Assembly (NCBI RefSeq): GCF_019511445.1
Contig: NZ_JAEUAN010000006.1
Span: forward strand, 185,360 to 249,359
Origin: Aliirhizobium wenxiniae
GTDB lineage: Bacteria; Pseudomonadota; Alphaproteobacteria; Rhizobiales; Rhizobiaceae
Reading direction: 5' to 3'
DNA: 64,000 nucleotides
In this document: piece after piece, positions 10,635 through 19,870 of the stretch
How the letters are laid out: each line of letters starts with the position of its first letter
Position numbering within the stretch: the first letter of the stretch is position 1
Translations under genes and position numbers: made by a program
The notes under the pieces: model-generated
What the model saw: the letters and a program-made list of their open reading frames with translations, nothing else
Databases searched by the model: none
What the model was told of the DNA's origin: nothing

Positions 10635-11561
10635 ATGGATGAGGCCATGGAGACCAGCGAGAGACATTCGCCGATGCCGAGTGAACCGGGCATTCTTGAG
10701 TTTCTCGATATCTGCAACAGCTTCTATCCGCCCGACGCCGTGAATGCGCCGATTACGCAGCAACGCGTCTGGTATGATGCACTCTGCGCCCGTTTCCACC
10801 GACCAGTACCGAATGGCCTGATCTTTCAAGATGAAGTTTTGTTCGTGCCGATCCGGCGTTATCGGCCGGCACGTATCACCACCGAAACGGTGCTTCTCTA
10901 TCTGCATGGTGGCGGTTTCGTAGTCGGTTCACTGGAAAGCCATCATGCAATCTGCGCCGAGATTGCGGAGTTTGCCCAAGCGGAACTCATCTCCGTCGAT
11001 TATCGTCTCGCGCCAGAACATGTCTGGCCAGCGCAGACGGATGATTGTTACGGGGTGCTGAAGCAGCTTGTCGGGCAGGATAGACAGGTGGTGGTGATCG
11101 GCGACAGTGCTGGCGGTAATCTTGCGGCCGGACTGTCACTTCGGGCGCGTGACGAAAACCTCCCCGGCATTATCGGTCAGGTGCTCATCTATCCTGCGCT
11201 TGGCGGCGATCTTGTCTCGGGTTCGTATCGGGAAATGGCGAATGCGCCGGGCCTGACGACCGCCGATGTCGCCTATTACCGGGCAGTGCTGAACGCGCCA
11301 GACGATGAGCCGGTGGCGCATCCGCTTCAGTCACGCGATCTTTCCGGACTTCCGCCTGCCTATATTACCGCAGCGCATTTCGATCCGCTACGTGATGATG
11401 GTCGGCTTTACGCGCAGCGGCTGAAGCAATCGGGTGTCGCTGCCACCTTTCGCGACGAGCCGCAAATGGTGCATGCATGGCTTCGCGCCCGGCATATGAG
11501 CGAGGGCGCGCGAGACGGTTTCAGGGCACTTTGCGAAGCGATCCAGTTCCTTGCCGCCTAG
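10635..11561 (+). CDS. Alpha/beta hydrolase, hormone-sensitive-lipase (esterase) family
   Basis: A 308-residue predicted cytoplasmic esterase (abhydrolase_3). The oxyanion-hole motif HGGGFVVGS begins at residue 91, and the nucleophile motif GDSAGG has Ser158. The late Asp (HFDPLRDDG) and His (MVHAW) complete the triad. The start is uncertain: a TTG at 10587 and ATGs at 10635, 10647 and 10674 are all in frame and none has a strong ribosome site. The gene follows the ROK regulator on the same strand. Its stop overlaps the msrA stop on the opposite strand at a shared CTAG. Substrate unknown. Confidence 0.85.
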   Translation: MDEAMETSERHSPMPSEPGILEFLDICNSFYPPDAVNAPITQQRVWYDALCARFHRPVPNGLIFQDEVLFVPIRRYRPARITTETVLLYLHGGGFVVGSLESHHAICAEIAEFAQAELISVDYRLAPEHVWPAQTDDCYGVLKQLVGQDRQVVVIGDSAGGNLAAGLSLRARDENLPGIIGQVLIYPALGGDLVSGSYREMANAPGLTTADVAYYRAVLNAPDDEPVAHPLQSRDLSGLPPAYITAAHFDPLRDDGRLYAQRLKQSGVAATFRDEPQMVHAWLRARHMSEGARDGFRALCEAIQFLAA

Positions 11562-12259
11562 GTCTTTGCCTTAGAGACCAATACAGGATTGGCCCTGAAG
11601 GCTGCCGGGAAGATGGCTTTCAGATTATCGATCTTCGGCATGTCGTTGTAGACGATGTAGGGATGGTTCGGGTTGAGTGTCAGGAAATCCTGATGGTACT
11701 TTTCTGCCGGGTAAAAGCCTTCCAGCTTCGAAATCCTGGTTACGATCGGCGCGTGAAACAGTCCGGTTTTTTCCAGTTGGGCAATATAGGCCGCGGCAAC
11801 CTTCTGCTGTTCAGCACTGGCGGTGAATATTGCCGAACGATATTGCGTGCCCTGATCCGGCCCCTGATAATTCAGCTGGGTCGGGTTGTGAGCAACGGAG
11901 AAAAAGATCTGCAGAAGCGTGCCGTAGCTCACCTCATTGGGATCGAAGGTCACTTCCACGGATTCGGCATGGCCCGTCTGGCCGAGACTGACGGTGTCAT
12001 AGCTGGCTGTCTTCTTCGCCCCGCCGGAATATCCCGAAACGGCATTCTTCACGCCCGTCACATGCTGGAAAACGGCCTGAACACCCCAGAAGCAGCCACC
12101 GGCAAAAACCGCGGTTTCGCTGTTTCCTTTCACGGTCTCATCAATGGCCGGGGTCGGAATGACGACCGCGGGTTCTGCAGCACGCGAGACTGATGCCGGT
12201 ACGGCAAACAGGAAGGTGGCCAGTGCGGTCCCAAGGCTTCGGCGTGCAAATGTCATCAT
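11558..12259 (-). CDS. msrA: Peptide methionine (S)-S-oxide reductase, exported
   Basis: A 233-residue MsrA that reduces methionine-S-sulfoxide in oxidised proteins. The catalytic motif GGCFWG has Cys56. An N-terminal hydrophobic segment ending near ASVSRA looks like a Sec signal, so this copy probably acts in the periplasm, unlike the usual cytoplasmic enzyme. Recycling partners (cysteines or thioredoxin-like donors) are not encoded nearby. The start at 12259 has GGAGGAG five bases upstream. Confidence 0.9.
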   Translation of the reverse strand: MMTFARRSLGTALATFLFAVPASVSRAAEPAVVIPTPAIDETVKGNSETAVFAGGCFWGVQAVFQHVTGVKNAVSGYSGGAKKTASYDTVSLGQTGHAESVEVTFDPNEVSYGTLLQIFFSVAHNPTQLNYQGPDQGTQYRSAIFTASAEQQKVAAAYIAQLEKTGLFHAPIVTRISKLEGFYPAEKYHQDFLTLNPNHPYIVYNDMPKIDNLKAIFPAAFRANPVLVSKAKT

Positions 12260-12334
12260 GACAACTCCTCCGGTTGTCGTGACTGTGTTCCTCGCAAAGG
12301 TTTCGGTCAATTCACATCGACGTGGCAGATGCCA

Positions 12335-14341
12335 TTACATGAGATCGCGCGGTATCGCCTTCTCGAAGGTCTTTTCAAAAATCTGCTTTTCGCCGTTATA
12401 GGCGACAACGGAAGCGTTGATCAGCCAGTCCTTCGCCGTGCAGGCGATGCTTGCGGTCGAGACGGTGCGTACCGACCAGTTGGCGCGGCTCATGTCGCAG
12501 GTCCAGACGCAGGTTCCGCCCATAGACAGCGGATTGTCCGGGCTGATCGACCAGGTTTCCTTGCGGCGCTGGCGGGTAGCAAGGCCGGTGCCGGGATGTT
12601 CGAAAAGTCCGGTATCTTCAGTCACCTCGTAACGGGTCCTGCCGGCAGCAAGGTTTCGGGTGACGCTGCGGTGCGTTTCCGCCGGTGCATGCTCCATATA
12701 TTTCGGCAGCGGATCCGGATTGTCCGGCTGCTTCATATCGAAAAGCTCGTGGTCCCCGAGACGCGGCATGGCAAGGCCGAGCGAGGCGATGTCGATGGTC
12801 AGGCCCGGATCCACCGGCGGCGGCAGCACGGTCGGCCAATAGGCGGTCGAAAGCGATAGCCGGATTCGATGTCCCTCGCCGAAACGATAGCCGCAGGCAT
12901 CGAGCGCCAGCCTGATCGTCACCGGCTCTCCGGGCGTCAGCGGCTTAGGCTCCTCGTTGCCATCGCGGTGGGCAAGGTTGATGACGCCGAAGGAGACGCG
13001 TGTGCCAGTCCCGTCGGGATGCACATCGACGATGCGAGCGCAGAGATTGGCGAGTTCGGCCTCGCAGCGCAGTGTCAGCGTGATGACCGGGCGGCCCAGA
13101 AAGCTTTTGGCCTCCTTGAGTGGGGGCGTCTGGAATGTCAGCGATCCGGCGTCGTCGCCGCGCTGGTCGCCCGGCAGTTCCGCATCCGGCTTTAGCGTGA
13201 ACCACTCGCCGGCGGCCGTTCCGGTATCGAGCGGCGATTTCAGGTAGACGTCATGTGCCGGCGCATGGGGGATCGGCATGCCCTCGATGAGCGCGCCGAA
13301 CTGATCGACATAGAAGCATTCGGCTTCCGGCTCGCTCCAGCGGTTCTTCGCTACCCAGAGACCCGGATCGGAATCGCGGCGCATCGCAGGTTTCGGGCCG
13401 TCGAGAATGTAGGCGCGCACCTGCGGCAGGTCCTCGATGCCGTTCGTCTCACCACGCAGCCAGCGGTTCCAGAAGGCGATGGCTTCGCCGTGGAAATCGG
13501 CGCGCGGCTTCGGCCAAGCGAAATGCGGATACTTGTGCACCCAGGGGCCGACCAGCGCCTTCGCCTTCTCCCCCAACCCCTCGACTGCGAGGAACGGCGT
13601 ATTGCGATAACCATCCGCCCATCCGGCGATTACCAGCGCGGGAATTTCGATAGCCGAGTAATCTTCACAGATTGAGCCGTGTTTCCAGAAGGTGTCTCGG
13701 CGCTGATGGGAAAGCCATTCCTCCAGGAAGAAGGGCTCGTTCTTCAGTCGCTCCATCCACATCTCCAGCCAGCGGTCGCCGACGATGTCCGGATCGGGCG
13801 AGCGGGACTGGTAGGCCAGCATGGTTGCCGCCCAGGATAGCTGCGCCGAGAGATGGCAGCCGTTCTTGTAATGGATGTCGTCGTTGTAGCGGTCCGTCGT
13901 CGAGGCGATCGAGATCACCGCCTTCAGCGCCGGCGGGCGCAGGGCTGCCACCTGCAGACTGTTGAAGCCGCCCCAGGAAATGCCCATCATGCCGACAGAG
14001 CCGTTGGACCACGGCTGCTCGGCTATCCAGGCGATCAGCTCGCAGGCATTGGCCAGTTCCAGTTCGGTATATTCACCGTCGATGACGCCGTCCGACTCAC
14101 CCGAGCCACGGATATCGACGCGCACGCCGGCAATGCCCGCCGCCGCAAACACCGGATAGGTGGATTCGTCGCGTGGGCTCGTTCCGTCCCGCTTGCGATA
14201 GGGCAGGAACTCGAACACCGCCGGCACCGGATCGGCCTCGGCGCCATCCGGCAGCCAGATACGGGCCGCAAGCCGCGTCCCGTCCTTCAGCCGGATCCAC
14301 TGGTTTTCGATGGTGGTGAAAGGACGGTCTGCCATGTGCAT
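12335..14341 (-). CDS. CocE/NonD family (S15-type) hydrolase
   Basis: A 668-residue hydrolase. The N-terminal alpha/beta domain carries the nucleophile motif GISWGG with Ser122, the oxyanion-type YRKRDGTS segment near 49-56 and the His in WVHKYPHF. Residues from about 350 form the jelly-roll PepX_C domain. The family includes X-Pro dipeptidyl peptidases, cocaine esterase and glutaryl-7-ACA-type acylases, so the reaction is hydrolysis of an ester or amide. It begins 21 bases after the dual ATPase gene and is the fifth gene of a peptide-transporter operon, suggesting it processes the imported compound. No signal peptide. Confidence 0.88.
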   Translation of the reverse strand: MHMADRPFTTIENQWIRLKDGTRLAARIWLPDGAEADPVPAVFEFLPYRKRDGTSPRDESTYPVFAAAGIAGVRVDIRGSGESDGVIDGEYTELELANACELIAWIAEQPWSNGSVGMMGISWGGFNSLQVAALRPPALKAVISIASTTDRYNDDIHYKNGCHLSAQLSWAATMLAYQSRSPDPDIVGDRWLEMWMERLKNEPFFLEEWLSHQRRDTFWKHGSICEDYSAIEIPALVIAGWADGYRNTPFLAVEGLGEKAKALVGPWVHKYPHFAWPKPRADFHGEAIAFWNRWLRGETNGIEDLPQVRAYILDGPKPAMRRDSDPGLWVAKNRWSEPEAECFYVDQFGALIEGMPIPHAPAHDVYLKSPLDTGTAAGEWFTLKPDAELPGDQRGDDAGSLTFQTPPLKEAKSFLGRPVITLTLRCEAELANLCARIVDVHPDGTGTRVSFGVINLAHRDGNEEPKPLTPGEPVTIRLALDACGYRFGEGHRIRLSLSTAYWPTVLPPPVDPGLTIDIASLGLAMPRLGDHELFDMKQPDNPDPLPKYMEHAPAETHRSVTRNLAAGRTRYEVTEDTGLFEHPGTGLATRQRRKETWSISPDNPLSMGGTCVWTCDMSRANWSVRTVSTASIACTAKDWLINASVVAYNGEKQIFEKTFEKAIPRDLM

Positions 14342-14362
14342 TCTGCTCTCAATACTCGATCT

Positions 14363-16000
14363 TCAGTTGCCGGCGCTTTCCATGCGCCTTGTCGCCAGCA
14401 CCTTTTCCAGCCAGCCCAGTTCCATCTCGGGAACGGATTTCAGCAGGAGGTCGGTGTAGTCGTCGAAGGGTGGAGACAGAGCCTGCGATTTCGGTCCGAA
14501 ACGCACCAGCTTGCCGCGATGCATGACCGCGACGGAATCGGCTATCGCTCTGACGATCGCGATGTCGTGGGTGATGAAGACATAGGAGAGCTTCTGTTCT
14601 TCCTGCAGCTTCATCAGTAGTTTCAAAATACCTTCCGCCACCAGCGGGTCGAGCGCCGAGGTCGGTTCGTCGCAGAGGATCAGCTCGGGCTTCGCCGCCA
14701 GCGCCCGGGCGATCGCCACACGCTGCTTCTGGCCGCCGGAAAGCTCCGCCGGATAGCGATCGATGAAGCCGTTGCCCATCTCGATCTGATCCAGCAGTTC
14801 CTTAACGCGCGCCGTCTTGGCCGCACCTCGCAGACCGTCATAGAAGGTCAGCGGGCGGCCGATGATGTCGCGCACAGTCTGGCGCGGGTTCATCGCCGTA
14901 TCGGCCATCTGATAGATCAGCTGGATGCGTCGTAGGTCGTCCTTCGGGCGTGCTTTCAGCGAGGGTGTCAGCGGTTTGCCATCGAAGGTGATCTTGCCTT
15001 CGCTTGGTGGCAGGAGGCCAGTGATGACGCGGGCGAGCGTCGATTTTCCTGAGCCGGATTCGCCGACGATCGCCAGTGTCTGGCCCTTGCACAGATGCAG
15101 CGACACGCCATGCAGAACCTTGAACCCGTTGGAATATTCGGCGCTGACGTTATCGACCCTGAGCAGCGCTTTTGTCTGGTCGGGTGCTTCGTGGCGGATT
15201 TCCTGGCGGACGTTGACGAGCGCCCTCGTATAATCCTCCGTCGGCGCCTCGATGATTTGCTGCACCGAGCCATATTCGACGGTCTTGCCGTGCCGCAGAA
15301 CCATGATGTCGTCGGAAATCTGCGCCACCACCGCAAGGTCATGGGTGATGTAGAGCGCCGCCGTATCGGTTTCCTCGATCGCGTGCTTGATCGCCGCCAG
15401 AACGTCGATCTGCGTCGTCACGTCGAGTGCGGTTGTCGGTTCGTCGAAGATGATCAGGTCGGGATGGGAGCAGAGCGCCATGGCCGTCATGGCACGCTGC
15501 AACTGCCCGCCGGAGACCTGGTGCGGGAAGCGATCACCGAAGGTTTCCGGGTTCGGCAGGCCGAGAACCTGGAACAGGTAGAGCGCCCGCTTGTGGGCCT
15601 CCGCCTTGCTCATCAGCCCGTGCCTGACGGTCGCCTCGATCACCTGGTCGCCCAGCCGATGAGCCGGATTGAAGGCCGCCGCCGCCGACTGCGCCACATA
15701 GCAGATGCGTGCGCCGCGCAGCTTGCGGATGCCGCCCTTGCCGAGCTTCAGGATATCGGTTCCGTCGAGCTTCACCTCGCCGCCGGTGATCTCGGCGCCG
15801 CCTCGGCCATAGGCGAGGGCGGAAAGGCCGATCGTCGATTTGCCGGCTCCGGATTCACCGATCAGGCCGAGAACCTTGCCCTTCTTGAGATCGAAGGAGA
15901 CGCCATCGACGATGGTGATGCGCTTCGGCGCCTCGCCGGGTGGGTAGCTGGTCGCCTCGATCTTAAGATCGCGCACGGAAAGAAGATTGGTATCAGGCAT
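14363..16000 (-). CDS. Fused double ATPase of second peptide-type ABC transporter
   Basis: A 545-residue protein with two ABC domains (YejF/GsiA-like). Walker A is GESGAGKS at residues 48-55 and again GESGSGKS near 325. The signature motifs are SGGQLQRAMTAMAL and LSGGQKQRVAIARAL. The ATG at 16000 is preferred over a GTG six bases upstream because GGGAGG lies eight bases from the ATG but only two from the GTG. It overlaps the upstream permease gene by 8 bases. Confidence 0.92.
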   Translation of the reverse strand: MPDTNLLSVRDLKIEATSYPPGEAPKRITIVDGVSFDLKKGKVLGLIGESGAGKSTIGLSALAYGRGGAEITGGEVKLDGTDILKLGKGGIRKLRGARICYVAQSAAAAFNPAHRLGDQVIEATVRHGLMSKAEAHKRALYLFQVLGLPNPETFGDRFPHQVSGGQLQRAMTAMALCSHPDLIIFDEPTTALDVTTQIDVLAAIKHAIEETDTAALYITHDLAVVAQISDDIMVLRHGKTVEYGSVQQIIEAPTEDYTRALVNVRQEIRHEAPDQTKALLRVDNVSAEYSNGFKVLHGVSLHLCKGQTLAIVGESGSGKSTLARVITGLLPPSEGKITFDGKPLTPSLKARPKDDLRRIQLIYQMADTAMNPRQTVRDIIGRPLTFYDGLRGAAKTARVKELLDQIEMGNGFIDRYPAELSGGQKQRVAIARALAAKPELILCDEPTSALDPLVAEGILKLLMKLQEEQKLSYVFITHDIAIVRAIADSVAVMHRGKLVRFGPKSQALSPPFDDYTDLLLKSVPEMELGWLEKVLATRRMESAGN

Positions 16001-16820
16001 CGCCACGGCCTCCCTTCAGGCTGGAGGTTCGTTTCAAGAGCCAATCGACCACAAGATTGACGCAGATGCAGAGCGCGGCGATTGCCGAACCCGGCACCAG
16101 TGCCGCCGATATGCCGAAGATGATGCCGTCCTTGTTTTCTTTCACCATGCCACCCCAATCCGCCGTCGGCGGCTGGATGCCGAGGCCGAGGAAGGAGAGT
16201 GTCGAGAGGAAGAGAATGGCAAAGGCGAAGCGGAGGCCGAATTCGGCCAAGAGCGGCGACAGCGTGTTGGGCAGGATTTCGCGAAAAATGATCCAGACCT
16301 TGCCTTCGCCGCGCAGCTTTGCCGCCTCGACGAATTCCATCACCGCGACATCCAGCGCCACGGCGCGGCCGAGGCGATAGACACGGGTGGAATCGAGCAC
16401 GGCCATGACGAGGATCAGCACGAACAGGTATTGCGGCAGCACGGCCAGGACCACGAGCGCAAAGATCAGCGTCGGGATGGACATCATCAGGTCGTTGAAG
16501 CGGGAAAAGAGCGTATCGACCAGTCCGCCGGAAACGGCGGCCGTGAAGCTCAGGAGAATGCCGAGCGAAAACGAGATCACGGTTGCCGCCAGCGCCACCA
16601 GAAGCGTCGTACGGGTGCCGTAGATCAGGCGCGAGAGGATGTCGCGGCCGAGATTGTCCAAACCGAAGAAGAACTGGTCGTCGGGCACCTGCCAGACGCC
16701 ACCAACCACTTCGGTTTCGCCATGCGGTGCGATCCAGGGGGCAAAGAGCGCGCAGAAGACGGCGAGCGCGATGCCGAAAAGGCCGATCCAGGCGGTGATG
16801 GGGATTTCTCTCAATCTCAT
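15993..16820 (-). CDS. Peptide-type ABC transporter permease, DppC-like
   Basis: A 275-residue inner-membrane permease with an N-terminal helix (about residues 9-29). The motif FFFGLDNLGRDILSRLIYG is followed by five helices of the BPD_transp_1 fold. The EAA loop reads EFVEAAKLRGEGKVWIIFRE. Length is typical of the family. It overlaps the upstream permease by 4 bases and the ATPase by 8 bases. Confidence 0.92.
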   Translation of the reverse strand: MRLREIPITAWIGLFGIALAVFCALFAPWIAPHGETEVVGGVWQVPDDQFFFGLDNLGRDILSRLIYGTRTTLLVALAATVISFSLGILLSFTAAVSGGLVDTLFSRFNDLMMSIPTLIFALVVLAVLPQYLFVLILVMAVLDSTRVYRLGRAVALDVAVMEFVEAAKLRGEGKVWIIFREILPNTLSPLLAEFGLRFAFAILFLSTLSFLGLGIQPPTADWGGMVKENKDGIIFGISAALVPGSAIAALCICVNLVVDWLLKRTSSLKGGRGDA

Positions 16821-17824
16821 CGCGGATGCCTCAGTCTGGGGTTGGCGATGATCGCGAGGATATCGGCCAGCATGTTGAGGAGGATGTAGACGGCGGCGAA
16901 GATCAAGCCGCAGGCCTGCACCACCGGCATGTCTCGAACCGTCACCGCATCGACCATATACTGGCCCATGCCGGGATAGACGAAGACGACTTCGACCACG
17001 ACGACGCCGACGACGAGATAGGCGAGATTGAGCGCCACGACGTTGATGATCGGCGCCAGCGCGTTCGGCGCCGCATGTTTGACGATCGCTCGCCAGCTGG
17101 AAAGGCCCTTCAGTTCAGCGGTTTCCATATAGGCCGACGACATGACCGAGAGGATCGCGGCCCTTGTCATGCGCATCATATGGGCGAGCACGACGAGAAC
17201 CAGCGTCGCCGTCGGCAGAGCGATCGTCTGGATGCGCTCGAAAAAGCCCATGCCCTGATAGACGGTGGCCGGGAAAGTGGCGATGCCGAAATTGACGGCG
17301 AAATAGAGGATCAGCAGGTAGCCGATGAAGAATTCCGGCAGCGAGATTGCCGCCAGCGAGATGACGTTGATGATCTTGTCGGGCATGCGATCGCGAAAAT
17401 GCACCGACAGCATGCCGAGCCCGATTGCCAGCGGCACGGCGATGATCGCCGCAAAGCCTGCCAGAAACAGCGAATTGCCCAGCCGGTTGCCGACCTGTTC
17501 GGACACCGAGTTGCGGCTGGCCCAGGACGTGCCGAAATCGCCCTGCAGCACACCACCCAGCCAGTCGAAATAGCGGGTGGTAACGGGGCGGTCGAGGCCA
17601 AGCTCGGCCGTGATATTGGCAATCGCCTGCGGCGTTGCCGACTGGCCGAGATAGGTCGTGGCGAAATCGCCGGGCAGGGCTTCCACACCGGCAAAGATCA
17701 GCACGGATACGGCGAAGAGAAGGACGAGCGACAAAAGACAGCGCTCGATGATGAGGGCAGCTAGCGGAAAGCGGTCCCTCAGGCTGCGGGCAGGTGATCC
17801 GCCTGCCTCTGCGGAATTTGACAT
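16817..17824 (-). CDS. Peptide-type ABC transporter permease, DppB-like
   Basis: A 335-residue inner-membrane permease. A hydrophilic N-tail of about 25 residues precedes the first helix. The external segment contains LPGDFATTYLGQSAT and ELGLDRPVTTRYFDWL, as in OppB/DppB proteins. The later EAA-type loop reads AYMETAELKGLSSWRAIVKH. It is the first permease gene after the binding protein and forms the channel with the next gene. Confidence 0.92.
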   Translation of the reverse strand: MSNSAEAGGSPARSLRDRFPLAALIIERCLLSLVLLFAVSVLIFAGVEALPGDFATTYLGQSATPQAIANITAELGLDRPVTTRYFDWLGGVLQGDFGTSWASRNSVSEQVGNRLGNSLFLAGFAAIIAVPLAIGLGMLSVHFRDRMPDKIINVISLAAISLPEFFIGYLLILYFAVNFGIATFPATVYQGMGFFERIQTIALPTATLVLVVLAHMMRMTRAAILSVMSSAYMETAELKGLSSWRAIVKHAAPNALAPIINVVALNLAYLVVGVVVVEVVFVYPGMGQYMVDAVTVRDMPVVQACGLIFAAVYILLNMLADILAIIANPRLRHPR

Positions 17825-17858
17825 CTGCTATGATCCCGGTTCCGAAACGAAGTGTTCA

Positions 17859-17884
17859 GACCGCAGGGCGATCGCCCCGCGGTC
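17859..17884 (-). promoter_or_regulatory. Stem-loop between binding-protein and permease genes
   Basis: A 26-base near-perfect palindrome (GACCGC, GGGCGA/TCGCCC, GCGGTC) lies in the 100-base gap after the binding-protein stop. No T-run follows. It probably stabilises the upstream message, as for frcB. Confidence 0.55.
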
Positions 17885-17924
17885 CACTAATCATCGTTGG
17901 GGCCTCTAAGCCCCGTGTTCAGAA

Positions 17925-19514
17925 TCAGGCGCTGAACCAGACGCGGCTTGCGACATAGCCATTCGACATGTCGTTGCCGATATCGCTCACATAGCCCATC
18001 AGCTTCTTGGTGCCGGCGTTCACGAAGTCGTTGAACATCGGCAGGATCGTGCCACCCTCGTCGCGTACCAGCATCGCCATTTCGCGATACATCTCGCGGC
18101 GCTTGGCTTCGTCCAGCTCGCCACGGGCGGAGATCAGCAGCTTGTCGAAAGTTTCGTTCTTGAAGCGGGTGTCGTTCCAGTCGGCGGTCGAAAGATAGGC
18201 ACCGGAATAGAACTGGTCCTGCGTCGCGCGGCTGCCCCAATAGGATGCCGAGAAGGGCTGGACGTTCCAGACGTTCGACCAGTAACCGTCGCCGGGTTCG
18301 CGCTTCAGTTCGATTTCGATGCCGGCCTTCTTGGCACTTTGCTGGAAGAGGACGGAGGCATCGACGGCGCCGGGGAAGGCAACTTCCGAGGTGCGTAGCA
18401 GAATCGGGCCGCTATGGCCGGACTTCTTGTAGTGGAAGGCTGCCTTGTCCGGATCATAGGCGCGCTGCTCGATGCCTTCCGGGAAGAGGGCATAGGTGTC
18501 GTTGATCGGAAAATCGTTGCCAACCTTGCCATAGCCGCCAAGAATGCGCTCGACCATTTCCTCACGGTTGATCGCATATTTCAGCGCCATGCGGACGTCG
18601 ATATTGTCGAACGGCGCCTTGTCACAGTGCATGATGAAGACATAGTGGCCGCCGCCGGAGGTCGTCAGAAGCTGCACCGTCGGGGCGCGTGTCAGAAGCG
18701 CAACCGTCTTCGGATCGACGCGGTTGATGAACTGGACCTGGCCGGAGGCAAGGGCTGCCACACGCGCCGTTGCGTCGTTCATGGTGATCATCTCGACGGT
18801 CTGTACATAACCGCGATCGGTGCGCCAGTCGTTTTCGTTCTTCTCGAAGGTCATGCGAACGCCGGGTTCGAAACTCTTGACCTTGTAGGGGCCGGTACCG
18901 ATACCGGCGGTCGGATTATCGACGCCGCCATTCGGCTGGATGACGAGATGGTAGTCGGTGAAGATTGCCGGCAGGTCGGCATTGCCGGCATCGAGGGTTA
19001 CGACCAGATCGCCGCCCTTGTTTTCGATCCCGGTGATCGATTTCAGCATGCCGGCAGCGCCGGATTCGGTCTTTTCGTCGCTGTGACGCTTCAGGGTGGC
19101 GACCACGTCATCGACGGTCATTTCCTTGCCGTCGTGGAAGGTCACGCCCTTGCGGATCTTGAAGGTCCAGGTCTTGGCATCCGGTGATGGTGCCCAGGAT
19201 TCGGCGAGAGACGGGATGGGTGCGCGCGTTTCCGGATGGGTCTCGACCAGTGTGTCGCCCCAGGTTCGCACGGCAGCGAACATGACCTGAGATGTTGCCT
19301 TGGCGGGATCGATACTGTCGGTGGCGGCTCCGCCTTCGAGGCCAAGCTTCAGGTTTCCGCCCTTCTGGGGCGTCTGTGCAGCCGCGCTTTTGGCGAAGAG
19401 AGTGCCGGCGGATGACAGCGTTACACCGGCGGCCATGGCGCGGCCCATGAATTCCCGGCGGTTCATGCCGCCGGCGATGACGCGGCCGGCGAGATATCTG
19501 GTGAAATCGTTCAT
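17925..19514 (-). CDS. Peptide-type ABC transporter binding protein with Tat signal
   Basis: A 529-residue SBP_bac_5 protein and first gene of the five-gene operon. Residues 17-50 look like a twin-arginine signal (NRREFMGRAMAAG, hydrophobic stretch, AKSAAAQ) preceded by an unusual 16-residue extension. The mature protein shows the family hallmark TFKIRKGVTFHDGKEMT. The ATG at 19514 is chosen because the Tat motif then lies close to the N-terminus; a further 54 in-frame codons upstream have no such support. The ligand is not identifiable; the hydrolase in the operon hints at a peptide, beta-lactam-like or ester compound. Confidence 0.9.
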   Translation of the reverse strand: MNDFTRYLAGRVIAGGMNRREFMGRAMAAGVTLSSAGTLFAKSAAAQTPQKGGNLKLGLEGGAATDSIDPAKATSQVMFAAVRTWGDTLVETHPETRAPIPSLAESWAPSPDAKTWTFKIRKGVTFHDGKEMTVDDVVATLKRHSDEKTESGAAGMLKSITGIENKGGDLVVTLDAGNADLPAIFTDYHLVIQPNGGVDNPTAGIGTGPYKVKSFEPGVRMTFEKNENDWRTDRGYVQTVEMITMNDATARVAALASGQVQFINRVDPKTVALLTRAPTVQLLTTSGGGHYVFIMHCDKAPFDNIDVRMALKYAINREEMVERILGGYGKVGNDFPINDTYALFPEGIEQRAYDPDKAAFHYKKSGHSGPILLRTSEVAFPGAVDASVLFQQSAKKAGIEIELKREPGDGYWSNVWNVQPFSASYWGSRATQDQFYSGAYLSTADWNDTRFKNETFDKLLISARGELDEAKRREMYREMAMLVRDEGGTILPMFNDFVNAGTKKLMGYVSDIGNDMSNGYVASRVWFSA

Positions 19515-19870
19515 TTCCCTTGTTCCCCTTATCCGATGCAGATTTCTGTTCTTGTCATCGACACCCCGTCGTCCGGTTTCCTCTTCCATTGAGAGGGGTG
19601 TTTCATGCTGTCGATCGTGGGAAATGGTTCGGTTGCCGCCGACATAACTTCCTTTCTTGCGCAGTCCCCGGCTCATCTTCTGTGAACTCTTTTGCCTCGG
19701 GGAATTTCTGCCTAGCGATCGAAGGCCCGTTGAGGCTTGATGAATGGTAAGGGCGCGTTGCCGCGCGGGTGAGCCTTCGCTACGACATTAAGTGCCTTTG
19801 ATGCGACACATTTGGCAACCCCCCATGGGTTGCGAAAATCAGGCGCCCATCCGGCGAGCGCCCGTTGGGC
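19515..19870. other. Intergenic region between the second transporter operon and cobB
   Basis: Contains no supported gene. The half next to 19514 must carry the transporter promoter, but no convincing -35/-10 pair was found. Near cobB, on the minus strand, a GC-rich hairpin (arms GGCGC/GCGCC around 19842-19865) is followed by TGATTTTC. A second stem GCAACCC/GGGTTGC lies around 19815-19833. Either could end the cobB transcript. Confidence 0.45.
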
